Below are positions 1 through 8,789 of a stretch of DNA of 64,000 nt, one piece after another (the first letter of the stretch is position 1; every line of letters begins with the position of its first letter). This stretch comes from Pelobacter seleniigenes DSM 18267 (GTDB lineage: Bacteria; Desulfobacterota; Desulfuromonadia; Desulfuromonadales; Geopsychrobacteraceae). Position numbers and translations under genes: made by a program. The stretch spans positions 310,001-374,000 of the forward strand of contig NZ_JOMG01000005.1 of assembly GCF_000711225.1 (NCBI RefSeq), in the 5' to 3' direction. Below the pieces are notes generated by a model, which saw only the letters and a program-made list of their open reading frames with translations, was not told the origin of the DNA and did not search any database.

Positions 1-1
1 C

Positions 2-952
2 TGCGGCGCTATCCTGGCGGTGCTTTTCGACCTGCCCCTGCTCTGGAGTGCCAGCATCTCAACCCTGTTGGTGATCCTCTTCACCCTGGGAGGCGGTATG
101 AAAGCCGCCGGCCTGACCGGGATGATCAAGATGTTTCTCATCTACCTGACCATGATTGCAGCCGGCGGTCTGGCTTTCTACAAACTCGGCGGTTGGCAGG
201 GGCTGCAGAGTACCTTCCCGCGCTTTCCCTGGTTCAGTTTGTTCGGTTATGGTGTTTCCGAAGGGGTGTCTGATCTGTTGTCGATGCTGGTCGGGGTTAT
301 CTCCACCCAGACATATCTGCAGGCTGTGTTTTCCGCGCGCGACACGGGGACAGCACGGCGCGGGGCGCTGCTGAGCGCGGCCTTGATTCCGCCCCTGGGG
401 CTGTTAGGGGTGCTGGTCGGGCTGTTTATGAGACACTCGGCTCCTGAGTTGCAAAGCGCTCTGGCGTTACCGACTTTTATCCTCGACTATTTGCCAACCG
501 CCGTGGCCGGGGTTTCTTTTGCAGCGCTGCTGATTGCGGCCGTAGGCACCGCCTCCGGCTTGGCCCTCGGGGTGGCCACAACTCTCAAAGTCGATGTCCT
601 GCCGCGCTGGTTTTCCGGGAGCGACCGGGAACTTCCACTGTTCAGGACTTTGACCGCAGGCGTGGTGCTGTCTGCTTTTGTTCTGTTGTTGTTCAACCTC
701 GGCTCGGCGATCATGGATTGGAGCTTTCTCTCCATGGGGTTGCGCGGAGCAACCCTGTGCTTTCCGTTGTTGTTTGCCGTATTCCTGCCAGGTACGGACC
801 TGCGACGGGCCGGGGCGCTTTCCATCTTTATCGCCCCGACCTGTGTCATTGCCGCCGGGATCTTCAAGCTGCCGCTGGTTCAGCCTCTATACCTGGGGCT
901 GGGGATTTCGTTGTTGATTTTCCTGACCGCTAAATTCAGTCGACGGGCGTAG
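2..952 (+). CDS. Sodium:solute symporter family permease, 5'-truncated by window edge
   Basis: The reading frame is open to the left edge, so the start lies outside the window; 316 residues are visible. The protein is a polytopic inner-membrane protein: I see about eight hydrophobic segments separated by short loops. The Gly-rich stretch LGGGMKAAG followed by a hydrophobic helix, and the YGVSEGVSDLL region followed by a TQTYLQAVFSARD loop, resemble the SSS (sodium/solute symporter, LeuT-fold) family, in which sodium gradient drives uptake of a small solute. The substrate cannot be told. The GTG at 20 is an internal codon, not a likely start. The gene converges on cowN with a 5-bp gap and no clear terminator between them. 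Family call is fairly confident, substrate unknown. Confidence 0.7.
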   Translation, partial: CGAILAVLFDLPLLWSASISTLLVILFTLGGGMKAAGLTGMIKMFLIYLTMIAAGGLAFYKLGGWQGLQSTFPRFPWFSLFGYGVSEGVSDLLSMLVGVISTQTYLQAVFSARDTGTARRGALLSAALIPPLGLLGVLVGLFMRHSAPELQSALALPTFILDYLPTAVAGVSFAALLIAAVGTASGLALGVATTLKVDVLPRWFSGSDRELPLFRTLTAGVVLSAFVLLLFNLGSAIMDWSFLSMGLRGATLCFPLLFAVFLPGTDLRRAGALSIFIAPTCVIAAGIFKLPLVQPLYLGLGISLLIFLTAKFSRRA

Positions 953-957
953 CTGGA

Positions 958-1251
958 TCAGCAGCATTCGACCTCGATTTTTTTCAGTAAGCGCAGGGCT
1001 TCCTGATCCGCCACGTCTTCAAAAAATTCTTCAAGATTGTTGATGTAACTATGGATCAGAAAAAGATAATCCTTGCCTGAGACACCGCTTTCGACATCCT
1101 TCAGCAGCTGTTCGAATTTTTCCCAGAACGGGTTGGATTTTTCCGGGTCTGTAAGATGCTGACGCAACATGGCGATCAGCTGGTTAGTGTTTTTTTCACA
1201 CTCGATCCCTTTGAAAGAGACATAACGATCCGGTTTTTCCTGGGCTTGCAT
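958..1251 (-). CDS. cowN: CowN, N2-fixation sustaining protein (protects nitrogenase from CO)
   Basis: A 97-residue protein. Near the N-terminus it has DRYVSFKGIECEKN, in the middle NPFWEKFEQLL and HSYINNLEEFFED, and it ends in a Cys pair (VECC); this arrangement matches the small CowN family as I recall it from Rhodospirillum rubrum. CowN is known to let diazotrophs keep fixing nitrogen in the presence of carbon monoxide by shielding nitrogenase; it acts in the cytoplasm. The ATG is preceded by a very strong ribosome binding site (AGGAGGT, 8 bases upstream). No nitrogenase gene lies in the window, so the functional link rests on the family. It is separated from the IS110 element by ~370 nt. 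I looked for a sigma-54 or CooA/CRP-like site upstream and found none that convinced me. Confidence 0.85.
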   Translation of the reverse strand: MQAQEKPDRYVSFKGIECEKNTNQLIAMLRQHLTDPEKSNPFWEKFEQLLKDVESGVSGKDYLFLIHSYINNLEEFFEDVADQEALRLLKKIEVECC

Positions 1252-1620
1252 GTGTTCTTACCTCCTGATGAGAAGTGATGACCTGCAAACCCCGTTGTTC
1301 ACATTCAGAACCAAGCTTCTTCGCTTAAAAAACAATCCGCGTCACACGCAGAATGACTGTGGAGGAAGAAAATACCACAAGATCAGTTGCAGAGCAAAAC
1401 CGATCCATACCGCCTAGCTCTGCCGTTGGCTGCCGCCGGTCGACCTTTCGTTATGTTTAGCAAAGTGCGATTTTCTCCACCTTACAAAATCAATGATTTA
1501 CAAGGCCGCTATTGTTTCCGCACGCCCGTCCATGTGCTCATCAGGCTGTTTTTCAACAGTCTGCTGATATGGCTGACAATTACAAGAGTAAACGCACTGC
1601 TCCTTGAAAACTGTGGTTAA
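1252..1620. other. Intergenic region upstream of cowN
   Basis: About 370 nt between cowN and the presumed edge of the IS110 element. It must hold the cowN promoter. I see no convincing -35/-10 pair, sigma-54 site or palindromic operator. A 77-codon frame at 1387-1620 has no ribosome binding site and no family resemblance, so I do not call it a gene. Confidence 0.4.
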
Positions 1621-1840
1621 ATCTCTGTCACGAAAAAACGGGGCCGCTTTTTACGACGGTAGATCACGCTGATATTCGCGGGTTGGTTACCGCCTGTCTT
1701 GGCTACGTCGTGGAGCTGCCTCTCGCTAGAGCCGGGAGTTCGGCAAATGCCTGATCCCATAACAGGCCCGAGGATTCTCCGTTACCGGGGCCGCGCTTTT
1801 TCGCGACAGAAGCTGGTTCCGTTGTTCCTTGACTCCTTCG
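1621..1840 (-). ncRNA. Candidate IS1111-type bridge RNA region of IS copy A
   Basis: Read on the minus strand, this non-coding stretch contains several hairpins, for example GCCTG/CAGGC around 1749-1767. It also carries an imperfect direct repeat (GTCG-purine-rich-GCGGCCCCG type) at about 1787-1809 and 1637-1659. Known biology: IS110-family recombinases use a bridge RNA made from the element's non-coding end, placed downstream of the transposase in the IS1111 subgroup. That this segment is such an RNA is an inference from position and structure; guide loops were not identified. Confidence 0.35.
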
Positions 1841-2950
1841 CTATGCCGGGCGTGGCACCGTTTGGGCGATGGCCCAGATAAATGCTGATAACTCACGGGC
1901 GATGGCCGCAATGACCACCTGACTGCGTTTCCCCTTGGCGGTCAGCAGTCGATAGCGGGAGCAGAGCCTCAATTGTGCTTTCCAGGCGATCTCCCAAACA
2001 GCCTGCGGTAGGTGCCTCTGCCGTTCAAGCAGCCGACGACTGACCCGAGCCGGAAGTCGATACGACCAAGCCGCTTCGACCAGCATGCGCCGGGCATGTC
2101 CGTTCCCGGTTTTGGTGATCCCGCCACGCTTGACCGTCTCGCCGCTGGAGTGTTCCGAGGGAACCAACCCCAGGTACGCCATGAGCTGTCGAGGATGATC
2201 AAAGCGGGTCAGGTCTCCCAATTCGGCAACCGTTGTTGTCGCAACAATCAGGGAGACGCCTCGCAGGGCCTGAATCGCCTCGACGACAGGATTCATGCGC
2301 CACGGCTCGGCAAGTTGGCGAATCTGTTCAGTCATGCGTTCAACTCGTTCTGTGCAGGAACGTACGGCATCAATATATTCCTGCAAGGTGATCTGCTGGG
2401 CCGGATGCGGCATCTTGATGCAAGAGATCCAGTTCCAGTGAGCCTTGCTCCAGGGTGTTTTCCCGCTGTAGCGGAACCCGCTGCGCAGGAGAAAGGCCCC
2501 CAGTTGTTGGCGCGCTTTGCGTTCAGCACTTTTGCTGTCGATGCGGGCTCTGCACAAGTCGCGCATCGCCTCATCTTCGAGACAAGGGACATAGACCGGA
2601 GTCAGTTCTCCAGCACGATGCAGCCGCGCCAGCATCTCAGCGTCGCGGCGATCATTCTTGATGCGGTCGCCGCTTTTTCGCGGAATCAGCGATGGGGCAA
2701 CCACCTTGCAATCGTATCCTTGCTGTGTCAGATGCCGATAGATTTCATAGCCACAGGGTCCGGCCTCGTAAACAAAGGAGGGTCTGGTTCCCCGTGAGAC
2801 CAGTTTACGGATCACCTTGTCCAGTGAGGCAAGATCTCCGTTAATGGTGCCGTAATAGCGGATCTCACTCTCGCGGCCAGCATCGGCTAACGCGACATCG
2901 ATCGAGTTTTTATGAACATCGAAACCAACATAAGTGATAGACTTTGTCAT
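1841..2950 (-). CDS. IS110-family transposase (DEDD recombinase)
   Basis: 369 residues, the normal length for the family. The N-terminus begins VGFDVHKNSIDVALAD, with the first catalytic Asp of the RuvC-like DEDD domain; a second part of that domain is seen in YEAGPCGYEIYRHL and NDRRDAEMLARL (residues ~60-110). The C-terminal Transposase_20 domain is visible as ALRGVSLIVATTTVAELGDL and YLGLVPSEHSSG with the later GNGHARRMLVEAAW segment, which includes the Ser of this domain. The enzyme catalyses RNA-guided excision and insertion of the element. The frame is intact, so the element may still be active. Its ribosome binding site (AAGGAG) lies inside a nested stem-loop (see 2951-3028). It differs clearly in sequence from the second IS110 transposase at 23561-24634. 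Confidence 0.93.
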   Translation of the reverse strand: MTKSITYVGFDVHKNSIDVALADAGRESEIRYYGTINGDLASLDKVIRKLVSRGTRPSFVYEAGPCGYEIYRHLTQQGYDCKVVAPSLIPRKSGDRIKNDRRDAEMLARLHRAGELTPVYVPCLEDEAMRDLCRARIDSKSAERKARQQLGAFLLRSGFRYSGKTPWSKAHWNWISCIKMPHPAQQITLQEYIDAVRSCTERVERMTEQIRQLAEPWRMNPVVEAIQALRGVSLIVATTTVAELGDLTRFDHPRQLMAYLGLVPSEHSSGETVKRGGITKTGNGHARRMLVEAAWSYRLPARVSRRLLERQRHLPQAVWEIAWKAQLRLCSRYRLLTAKGKRSQVVIAAIARELSAFIWAIAQTVPRPA

Positions 2951-3028
2951 GACCTGTCTCCTTGGTTATGGCTCTGTGCCGGTTGTTTCAACGACTCCAG
3001 CATAACCCATGTTTGCAAGGGGCAGGTC
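2951..3028 (-). promoter_or_regulatory. Nested stem-loop covering the ribosome binding site of IS copy A transposase
   Basis: Three nested complementary segments: 2951-2956 with 3023-3028 (6 bp), 2960-2963 with 3017-3020 (4 bp) and 2964-2970 with 3001-3007 (7 bp). The arms next to the gene contain the AAGGAG ribosome binding site and end directly at the ATG. Such a fold in read-through transcripts would block translation initiation, a known way in which insertion sequences avoid activation by outside promoters. Confidence 0.55.
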
Positions 3029-3057
3029 TTCTCTTTTTTAACTGTCAGCCATGATGG

Positions 3058-5448
3058 CTAGTGCGTTTCCGCAGCCAGATTCCTGAACATAAGACCATGG
3101 AACATTTCCAGATAGCGCCTGGTCTCTTCCCGCTCCAGATTGGATACATATTTCCAGAAGCCGTACACACGTGATAGGGTCAGCAGCCGCTTCGCGTAAA
3201 GTGACCAGGTGTATTTTTCCTGAACCCGATCAATGGCGGCACGAGAAAGCTTGTCCCAGTATTGCGGTTCTTTATGTACCCGTTCGAAAAAATCCGCCAG
3301 TTTGTCGGCCAGTTCGGCATTGTTGTTGGGGTCGATATGAAAGCCGTTCTTGCCGTTCTGGATGATTTCCAGCGGCCCGCCGTACATGGTGGCAAAAATC
3401 GGCAGACCGGTCACCATGGCCTCGATAACGGTCAGTCCGAACGCTTCGAACAACGCCGGTTGAACGAACACGCCCCGGTGGTCGGCGACATAACGGTACA
3501 GCTCCCCGGCCTTGTTCTTTTGCAGATGTTTTCCCAGCCAGCGGACCTGTTGGTCAAGGCCGTACTGCTCGAACAGTCGATGCATGGTTTCGATTTGGTA
3601 ACGCTCTTCCGCGTCGGCAGAGTCATTCTGATCGACACTGCCGGCTACCACCAGCAGATTGGCTTGCTCCCTGAGGCGTGGCGATTGGGCGTAGGCGGCA
3701 ACCAGGCCGGTAATGTTTTTCACTTTGTCGAGCCGGGCCATGGTGAAGATCAGGGGCTTTTCCCGGTCGTGCAGAACCCCGCGCGAGAACTCGGTCGCAG
3801 TGCCGAAGATCAACTCATTGAGCTCATCATGGGTCTCGGTGAGGCGTCTTTCCTTCTCGTAATAGGGGAAATAGACCCGCTCGTCTGCGCCCGGTGAAAC
3901 AATGTTGAATTTTGGATCATAGATATTGATGCCGTTGATCACCCGATACAGGGCCGGCATGGTAAAGGAACTGTAACTTTCATACTGGCCAATGGAATCT
4001 TCGGTACCGGCGATTTCCTGGTAGGTGCTCGAAATAATAAAGTCGGCTGCGTTCATACTGACCAGGTCGGCGGTAAACTGGGTCTGGAAATTATATTCCG
4101 GGTTTTCTTTCCAATACAATCCGCTGAACAGGTACTTGGCCTTTTCCAGGGCGTGAGCGATGATACATTGGGTCACTTTCATCCGCCGCGACAGTAAGAA
4201 GGACACCAGATTCCCGTCCGAATAGTTGCCAATGATCAGATCCGGCCTGGCCCCGAGGTAAGACAGCAGCTTACGTTCGGATTCACGACTGAAGCGTTCC
4301 AGATAGGGCCAGATTTTAAATCGGGAAATCCATTGATTGAGCACTTCGCCGCCTTCGTTGCGAAATGGCACCCGTAGAATGACCGAACCGGAGGTCCCGG
4401 CGATCTGTTCTTCGCGCTGGTTGCATGAAGTTCCATGGCTGTCGGGGATGAGGCGGGTGAGAACGACGATATTCGGTTCAATATCCAGCCCCTGGTGATA
4501 GATTTGCTCCTTCATCTCTTTTTCCAGGGCTCTGACCTGGTCGAGGATATAGACGACCTGACCGCCGGTGTCGGGCAGCCCGAGAACATTTTCCTGGCCG
4601 AAAAAACCGTGGGGGGAAACAATGACAATACTGAAAATCATCGGAATGCGGCCAAGGAACTGCTCAAGAATGGTCGGATCTGGTGCTTCCAGGATATCCA
4701 TCAGCATATGGAACATGGCCAGGATGTCCTCGACTTTGCGGCCCCAGCCGGGCTGGAAACCGTAGCTGGCCAAGGTGGCATGGACGTCCTCCCATTCGGC
4801 GTCGGCATCAACCTGATTGAGATAACGCACCCCTTTGCGCAAAGCCGTCTGCAGGCTGTCGACGTCATCGACCATGCCGTTAAGCATCAGCTGTGTCCCA
4901 CGGTGCTGGTGAACGCGCAGAAAATTAAGCATCATCCGGTCGCCGTCACTGGCTTCGACAAACAATTTGCTGGACAGCTGGCGGTTGAGAAACTCAACCC
5001 CTTTGCCGATAGAGCGGGGTTCCTGCAGCTTGGGAAAATCACGATTGAAGGGGGTCATATCCAACTCGAGGAGGAATTCATCAGTAGGAGGAGTATAGCC
5101 GACCAGGCGTTCCTTGAATTCCAGGTAATCGGTCACATCGATCTCGTCGATTTCGACTTCTTCGCTATGAATACGGAAGTAGCGGAATTTGCCGATGGCG
5201 ACACGCGCGGCCAGGTAAATCCATGGTTCGCTCCGAGAAATTTCCTGCGCGCTGGAAAACAGTTCGCTCATGATCGACTTATTCAGCTGAGCCCCTTGTT
5301 CGGAGTCCAGGAAATCGTTGTAGAGTTTCTGAATATCGCTCCTTAACAGAAATGGAGATCCTTCGCTTTCTTTCTGCAGCAGCTGTTGGAACAGGGAATA
5401 GATAGCGCTGCGGTGATTATTGTGAAATTCCTTGAGTTTGTTCAGCAT
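3058..5448 (-). CDS. sus: Sucrose synthase
   Basis: 796 residues, the usual length of sucrose synthases. The enzyme makes or cleaves sucrose reversibly (NDP-glucose + fructose <-> sucrose + NDP) in the cytoplasm. The N-terminal ~270 residues form the sucrose-synthase regulatory region; then follows a GT4/GT-B glycosyltransferase core beginning at [17 protein letters not shown] (~residue 295) and containing the E-x7-E motif in [16 protein letters not shown] (~residue 670), which binds the nucleotide sugar. ATG start chosen because the encoded N-terminus ([13 protein letters not shown]) matches the family; a usable AAAGGA lies 9 bases upstream. It follows the sucrose-phosphate synthase gene by 158 nt, suggesting co-transcription. 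A weak A/T hairpin (5477-5502) lies in that gap. An IS110 element has landed just behind its stop codon. Confidence 0.93.
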   Translation of the reverse strand: MLNKLKEFHNNHRSAIYSLFQQLLQKESEGSPFLLRSDIQKLYNDFLDSEQGAQLNKSIMSELFSSAQEISRSEPWIYLAARVAIGKFRYFRIHSEEVEIDEIDVTDYLEFKERLVGYTPPTDEFLLELDMTPFNRDFPKLQEPRSIGKGVEFLNRQLSSKLFVEASDGDRMMLNFLRVHQHRGTQLMLNGMVDDVDSLQTALRKGVRYLNQVDADAEWEDVHATLASYGFQPGWGRKVEDILAMFHMLMDILEAPDPTILEQFLGRIPMIFSIVIVSPHGFFGQENVLGLPDTGGQVVYILDQVRALEKEMKEQIYHQGLDIEPNIVVLTRLIPDSHGTSCNQREEQIAGTSGSVILRVPFRNEGGEVLNQWISRFKIWPYLERFSRESERKLLSYLGARPDLIIGNYSDGNLVSFLLSRRMKVTQCIIAHALEKAKYLFSGLYWKENPEYNFQTQFTADLVSMNAADFIISSTYQEIAGTEDSIGQYESYSSFTMPALYRVINGINIYDPKFNIVSPGADERVYFPYYEKERRLTETHDELNELIFGTATEFSRGVLHDREKPLIFTMARLDKVKNITGLVAAYAQSPRLREQANLLVVAGSVDQNDSADAEERYQIETMHRLFEQYGLDQQVRWLGKHLQKNKAGELYRYVADHRGVFVQPALFEAFGLTVIEAMVTGLPIFATMYGGPLEIIQNGKNGFHIDPNNNAELADKLADFFERVHKEPQYWDKLSRAAIDRVQEKYTWSLYAKRLLTLSRVYGFWKYVSNLEREETRRYLEMFHGLMFRNLAAETH

Positions 5449-5606
5449 GGTTAGCGTCCTTTCTCAGCGGGTTGTTGAAAAAATCACAGTGCAGATTTTT
5501 TCAGGGAGGCTCGATAAATGCGTTTTCCCCGCTCTTCTGAAATCAAGAATCGAACCGGCTGGCATTGTTCATGAGGCACCACTCCATGGGCAGGGCAGGC
5601 GGTTTT

Positions 5607-7748
5607 TCAACCCTCTGGCAAATTGTCGAGAAAATCATAGTGCCGCATGCCTTCGAGCACGCCATCAGCGTAGGTGGCGGTCGCGAAATAGATGGCATGC
5701 TTCCCTCTCAGCCGTCCGAGTTCCTTGCTGTAGTTGCCGACCACAACCCCGAGGGTGTTGCCGTTGAGCATTTCTTCATCGTTGCCGGAATCGCCGGCAA
5801 CCAGGATGTCTTCATATTCATACCCCCAACTCATCGCCAGATACCTGACCGCATGTCCCTTGGAGGCCCTGATCGGCAGGACATCAAGATACTGGCCATG
5901 GGACATGATGAGCTTGGCGTGAACGTTGTTGTTGCGCAGAATTCGCCGCATCTCTCCAGCTTTAGGTGCTTTGTCCGGATCATAGAAATAACTGATTTTA
6001 AACTGCCGCTGTTCCCGCTTTTCCTGCAGCACCAGGCCCGGCAAGTTGTCCAGCAGACTGCGGACTTTGTCCGGTTCCCATTGATAAGAGATGTGGTTGG
6101 CCCAGTTTCGGTCCAGCCGCGGTTCCTTGCCTTTGTAATGAATTTCGGTCCCTACGGCAGAAATATAGATGTCCGGCTCCGGGATATTCCATTCCTTGAG
6201 GATTGCCCTGGCGCTTTCAACCCGCCTGCCGGTTGCGACGGCAAAACCGAGCTGACCCTGACTGGCGCGCAGCACCTCGGCTATCCTGGCCGCGGCAGCC
6301 CGATCCCCAAGCAAGGTATTGTCGATATCGCTGACCAAGAGCTTCCTGGCCGCAGGAATCACAGTTTTTCTGGCTGCGAACAGCTTGTTGACTTTGCGTT
6401 GCCGGAGTTTTTTATTCAGGTTGCTGAGGTATTTGCGAACATGACCGTCCCAGGAATAGTGCTTTTTGACCCCTTTCAGACCGTTGGCCGCAGATGTCCG
6501 CCAAGTGTCCCGGGTGCCGAGGATTTCAGTCAGTGCCGTGGAAATTTGCTCTTCATCCAACGGGTCAATCAGAATCCCGTTATGACAATTATCGATGATG
6601 TCCCGGGGACCGCCGTCGTTGGTGGCGACAATGGGCAAACCGCTGGCGGCCGCTTCTATCAGGGTCAATCCGAAAGGTTCGGTCAGCGCTGGATTGATAA
6701 AGACCCCGTGAAACCTGGCTGCGAGTCGATACAACTCGGGAATGTCGTCGGGATTGTGCTGCTTTGGGTAACAGACCTTGCCGTACAGGTCGAATTTATC
6801 AATCCCCAGCAGCAGGCCTTCGAGAACCTGCCTGGTCCCTTTATCCATGTGGCGGATATCGTCCCGATTCCCGGCGATAATGATCAAGTTGGCCAGCTCC
6901 TGCAGTTGCTGACTGGTGCCGTAAGCGTTGAGCAGGGAGATAATGTTTTTGCGCTCATCGGCTCGGGAGATGGCGAGGATACAGGGCTTGGTCGGTTCGC
7001 TCAGAAATCTTTTCAAGTAACTGATCGCGGCCGGATAACGGCCTCTGCGACTGGGCGGATAGAACCTGTCCAGATCGACACCAGGCGGAATAACCCGCAT
7101 CTGATCGGGCCGATAATTTTCATAGTCGGCATACTGCTGGCTGGTTTCCTGCTGAGTGCTGGCAATGACCATGATGGCGTTATCGAGAGCGACTTCCTCG
7201 GCCTCGATGCGTCTGGCCATATTGTAGCGTTTTTCGATGGTCTCCTCGGTCAACCCGTTCTCAAGCAGGCGGCGCTTTTTTTCGCGGCCGAGGGAGTGCC
7301 CGGTAAAGATAAGGGGGACTCCGAGGATATTGGACAGATTGGCACCAACCAGGCCGGCGTCTGCATAGTGAGCATGGACCAAATCCGGAACGGCCCGCAT
7401 TTTCCTGAAATGCTTGATGGCGTTATCGGAAAAAATATCCAGATACGGCCACAGACTTTCTTTTTTAATATAGCGACGTGGTCCGCACGCTAAGCGGATG
7501 ATATGCACGTTGTCGCCGAGAGGTTCAGCATCAACGGAATAATCTTCCGCAACCCGCTCGTCGACAATCTTACGGGTGAACAGCTCCACCCGTTCGACGT
7601 CCTTATGCTGGCCCAGGGCTCTGGCCAATTCGACTACATATTTGGTTTGCCCTCCGGTGTCCGCATCGCGCCCCAGTTCCAGGTCCTTCCCGCGGATCAG
7701 GCCGTGAATACTGATTAATACGATGTATAGTCCCTTATCTTTCTGCAC
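5607..7748 (-). CDS. sps: Sucrose-phosphate synthase fused to sucrose-phosphatase (HAD) domain
   Basis: About 713 residues from the GTG at 7748; an ATG at 7790 and a TTG at 7832 are in frame, but they would overlap the upstream kinase by 56 and 98 bp and lack a ribosome binding site, whereas the GTG has AGGA upstream. The first ~450 residues are a GT4 sucrose-phosphate synthase domain: SIHGLIRG and DTGGQTKYVVELARALG near the start, HSLGREKKRRLL, and the E-x7-E motif in EPFGLTLIEAAASGLP. The C-terminal ~240 residues are a HAD phosphatase: DIDNT (nucleophile and acid/base Asp, at about 6320-6335), SKG lysine motif and GDSGNDE. All HAD catalytic motifs are intact, so the protein can plausibly make sucrose-6-phosphate from UDP-glucose and fructose-6-phosphate and also dephosphorylate it to sucrose. 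It sits between a sugar kinase and sucrose synthase. Confidence 0.9.
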   Translation of the reverse strand: MQKDKGLYIVLISIHGLIRGKDLELGRDADTGGQTKYVVELARALGQHKDVERVELFTRKIVDERVAEDYSVDAEPLGDNVHIIRLACGPRRYIKKESLWPYLDIFSDNAIKHFRKMRAVPDLVHAHYADAGLVGANLSNILGVPLIFTGHSLGREKKRRLLENGLTEETIEKRYNMARRIEAEEVALDNAIMVIASTQQETSQQYADYENYRPDQMRVIPPGVDLDRFYPPSRRGRYPAAISYLKRFLSEPTKPCILAISRADERKNIISLLNAYGTSQQLQELANLIIIAGNRDDIRHMDKGTRQVLEGLLLGIDKFDLYGKVCYPKQHNPDDIPELYRLAARFHGVFINPALTEPFGLTLIEAAASGLPIVATNDGGPRDIIDNCHNGILIDPLDEEQISTALTEILGTRDTWRTSAANGLKGVKKHYSWDGHVRKYLSNLNKKLRQRKVNKLFAARKTVIPAARKLLVSDIDNTLLGDRAAAARIAEVLRASQGQLGFAVATGRRVESARAILKEWNIPEPDIYISAVGTEIHYKGKEPRLDRNWANHISYQWEPDKVRSLLDNLPGLVLQEKREQRQFKISYFYDPDKAPKAGEMRRILRNNNVHAKLIMSHGQYLDVLPIRASKGHAVRYLAMSWGYEYEDILVAGDSGNDEEMLNGNTLGVVVGNYSKELGRLRGKHAIYFATATYADGVLEGMRHYDFLDNLPEG

Positions 7749-8646
7749 CTGCTTCCCATCCTGCGGAGATCGTTCGGTAGAGAGCTTCATCGCTGGGCAA
7801 TGCGCCGCGCTCTCCGCAAATCGCGGCAGCAAAGGCCGCTGCCCTTGCCAGGCTCAATTTCGTCGGCCAGCCATTCAGTAAGCCGAGGATACAAACGGCG
7901 GTAAAGGCATCTCCGGCCCCGACACTGTCCTTGAAGGAGTGGTGTTCCAGCGCCGCTTGATAGTCCATAGCACCATCTTGCCAGCAGTAGCTGCCGTTTT
8001 CGCCGTCGGTTATAAAGAGTGTTTTCAGCCGGTAGCGCGCGGTGACTGTTTTGGCGGCAGCGGCGAGTGAGGACATGTCAATACCGGAAAAGGCGGTCAC
8101 CTCTCTTAGTTCATCAAGGCTCATTTTTGCCCAGGTTGCGTTCTGCAGTGCTGTCTGAACGATTTCCGGCTGCCACCAGGGTTGACGCAAATTCAGGTCG
8201 ACAAAGATTGGGCTTTGCAACTCGGCAGTGATTTTTGCAAGGGTGTTGCGGTTGTTCTCTTCGCGCAGGGCCAGGGTTCCATGGTAGATCAGGTTGAACA
8301 CAGTGTCCTGGTCTCCTTTGCATGAGACCGGCTGGATATGGTCGTAGGCCTGATTTTCCCTGATGGTATAGCTCGGCTGCCCAGCCTGTTCCGCGACCCA
8401 CACTTGACCGGTTTCATGGTCCGGGTCAAGCTGGATCGCGGAGGTATCGAGCTGCCAGTGTCTCATCCGTGCCAGGATCTGCTGACCAAGTTCGTCCATG
8501 CCGATGCGGCTGATGAACAGAGGTTCTAATCCGAAACCTTTGAGATGGCGGACGACGTTGAACGGAGCCCCGCCGATGACGGATTTATCGGCAAAAATAT
8601 CAAAAAGAACCTCCCCGAAAAGGAGAGGGCGGTTTAGACGTTGCAT
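7735..8646 (-). CDS. PfkB-family carbohydrate kinase, probably fructokinase
   Basis: 303 residues. Ribokinase/PfkB fold: N-terminal GGAPFNVVRHL substrate-binding region and the C-terminal signature DSVGAGDAFTAV (~residue 240) with the catalytic Asp of GAGD. The start is taken at 8646 because an upstream ATG at 8712 lies inside the likely -35 element of the promoter (8685-8712), so it cannot be on the mRNA. The gene is first in the sucrose cluster and overlaps the sps start slightly. In this setting phosphorylation of fructose released by sucrose synthase, giving fructose-6-phosphate for re-synthesis, is the most sensible role; substrate specificity is inferred from context. Confidence 0.85.
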   Translation of the reverse strand: MQRLNRPLLFGEVLFDIFADKSVIGGAPFNVVRHLKGFGLEPLFISRIGMDELGQQILARMRHWQLDTSAIQLDPDHETGQVWVAEQAGQPSYTIRENQAYDHIQPVSCKGDQDTVFNLIYHGTLALREENNRNTLAKITAELQSPIFVDLNLRQPWWQPEIVQTALQNATWAKMSLDELREVTAFSGIDMSSLAAAAKTVTARYRLKTLFITDGENGSYCWQDGAMDYQAALEHHSFKDSVGAGDAFTAVCILGLLNGWPTKLSLARAAAFAAAICGERGALPSDEALYRTISAGWEAGAER

Positions 8647-8684
8647 AAGTAAAATTCTATAGTTTTTATCATTCGGTTGGGAAA

Positions 8685-8712
8685 AGTATAACAGGCTAGG
8701 TGGGCTTTTCAA
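8685..8712 (-). promoter_or_regulatory. Sigma-70-type promoter of the sucrose cluster (extended -10)
   Basis: On the minus strand: TTGAAA at 8707-8712, a 16-bp spacer and TATACT at 8685-8690 preceded by TG one base upstream (extended -10). Transcription would start near 8678, ~32 nt before the kinase start codon at 8646. It decides the kinase start. Confidence 0.65.
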
Positions 8713-8760
8713 ATTTCACGACTCTGTTACCGGTCGCAGGCTGTTTGAACGGGCCGTTTT

Positions 8761-8789
8761 TTGAAGAACTGGCAAAGATGCTTTACAAT
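8761..8789 (+). promoter_or_regulatory. Sigma-70-type promoter of tamA-tamB
   Basis: TTGAAG at 8761-8766, exactly 17 bp, then TACAAT at 8784-8789. Start of transcription expected near 8796, ~100 nt before the tamA ATG. Together with the minus-strand promoter it forms a divergent promoter region between the sucrose cluster and tamA. Confidence 0.6.

Larger units (their letters stand above)
1621..3030 (-). mobile_element. IS110-family insertion sequence, copy A (ends approximate)
   Basis: The element consists of the transposase at 1841-2950, a short leader with a nested stem-loop (2951-3028), and a ~220-nt structured non-coding flank downstream of the transposase. It lies between the sucrose synthase stop (3058) and cowN. 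IS110 elements lack long terminal inverted repeats and make little or no target duplication, so the ends cannot be read off; the limits given are the outermost sequence that looks like part of the element. The large non-coding stretch being downstream rather than upstream of the gene is the arrangement of the IS1111 subgroup. Confidence 0.6.

Noticed and set aside
1252-1400. Sigma-54 or CooA/CRP-type site before cowN
   Set aside because: A TTTGCA stretch exists, but the -24 GG element is missing; a TGTGA half-site has no partner at the right distance.
1387-1620. 77-codon open frame upstream of cowN
   Set aside because: No ribosome binding site, no domain, and it lies in a region that looks intergenic or part of IS flank.
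5477-5502. Hairpin GAAAAAATC/GATTTTTTC between sps and sus
   Set aside because: Stem is almost only A/T with an 8-nt loop; too weak to call a terminator or switch.
5565-7493. Very long open frame (642 codons) antisense to sps
   Set aside because: It is the mirror frame of a codon-biased real gene; sps has all family motifs.
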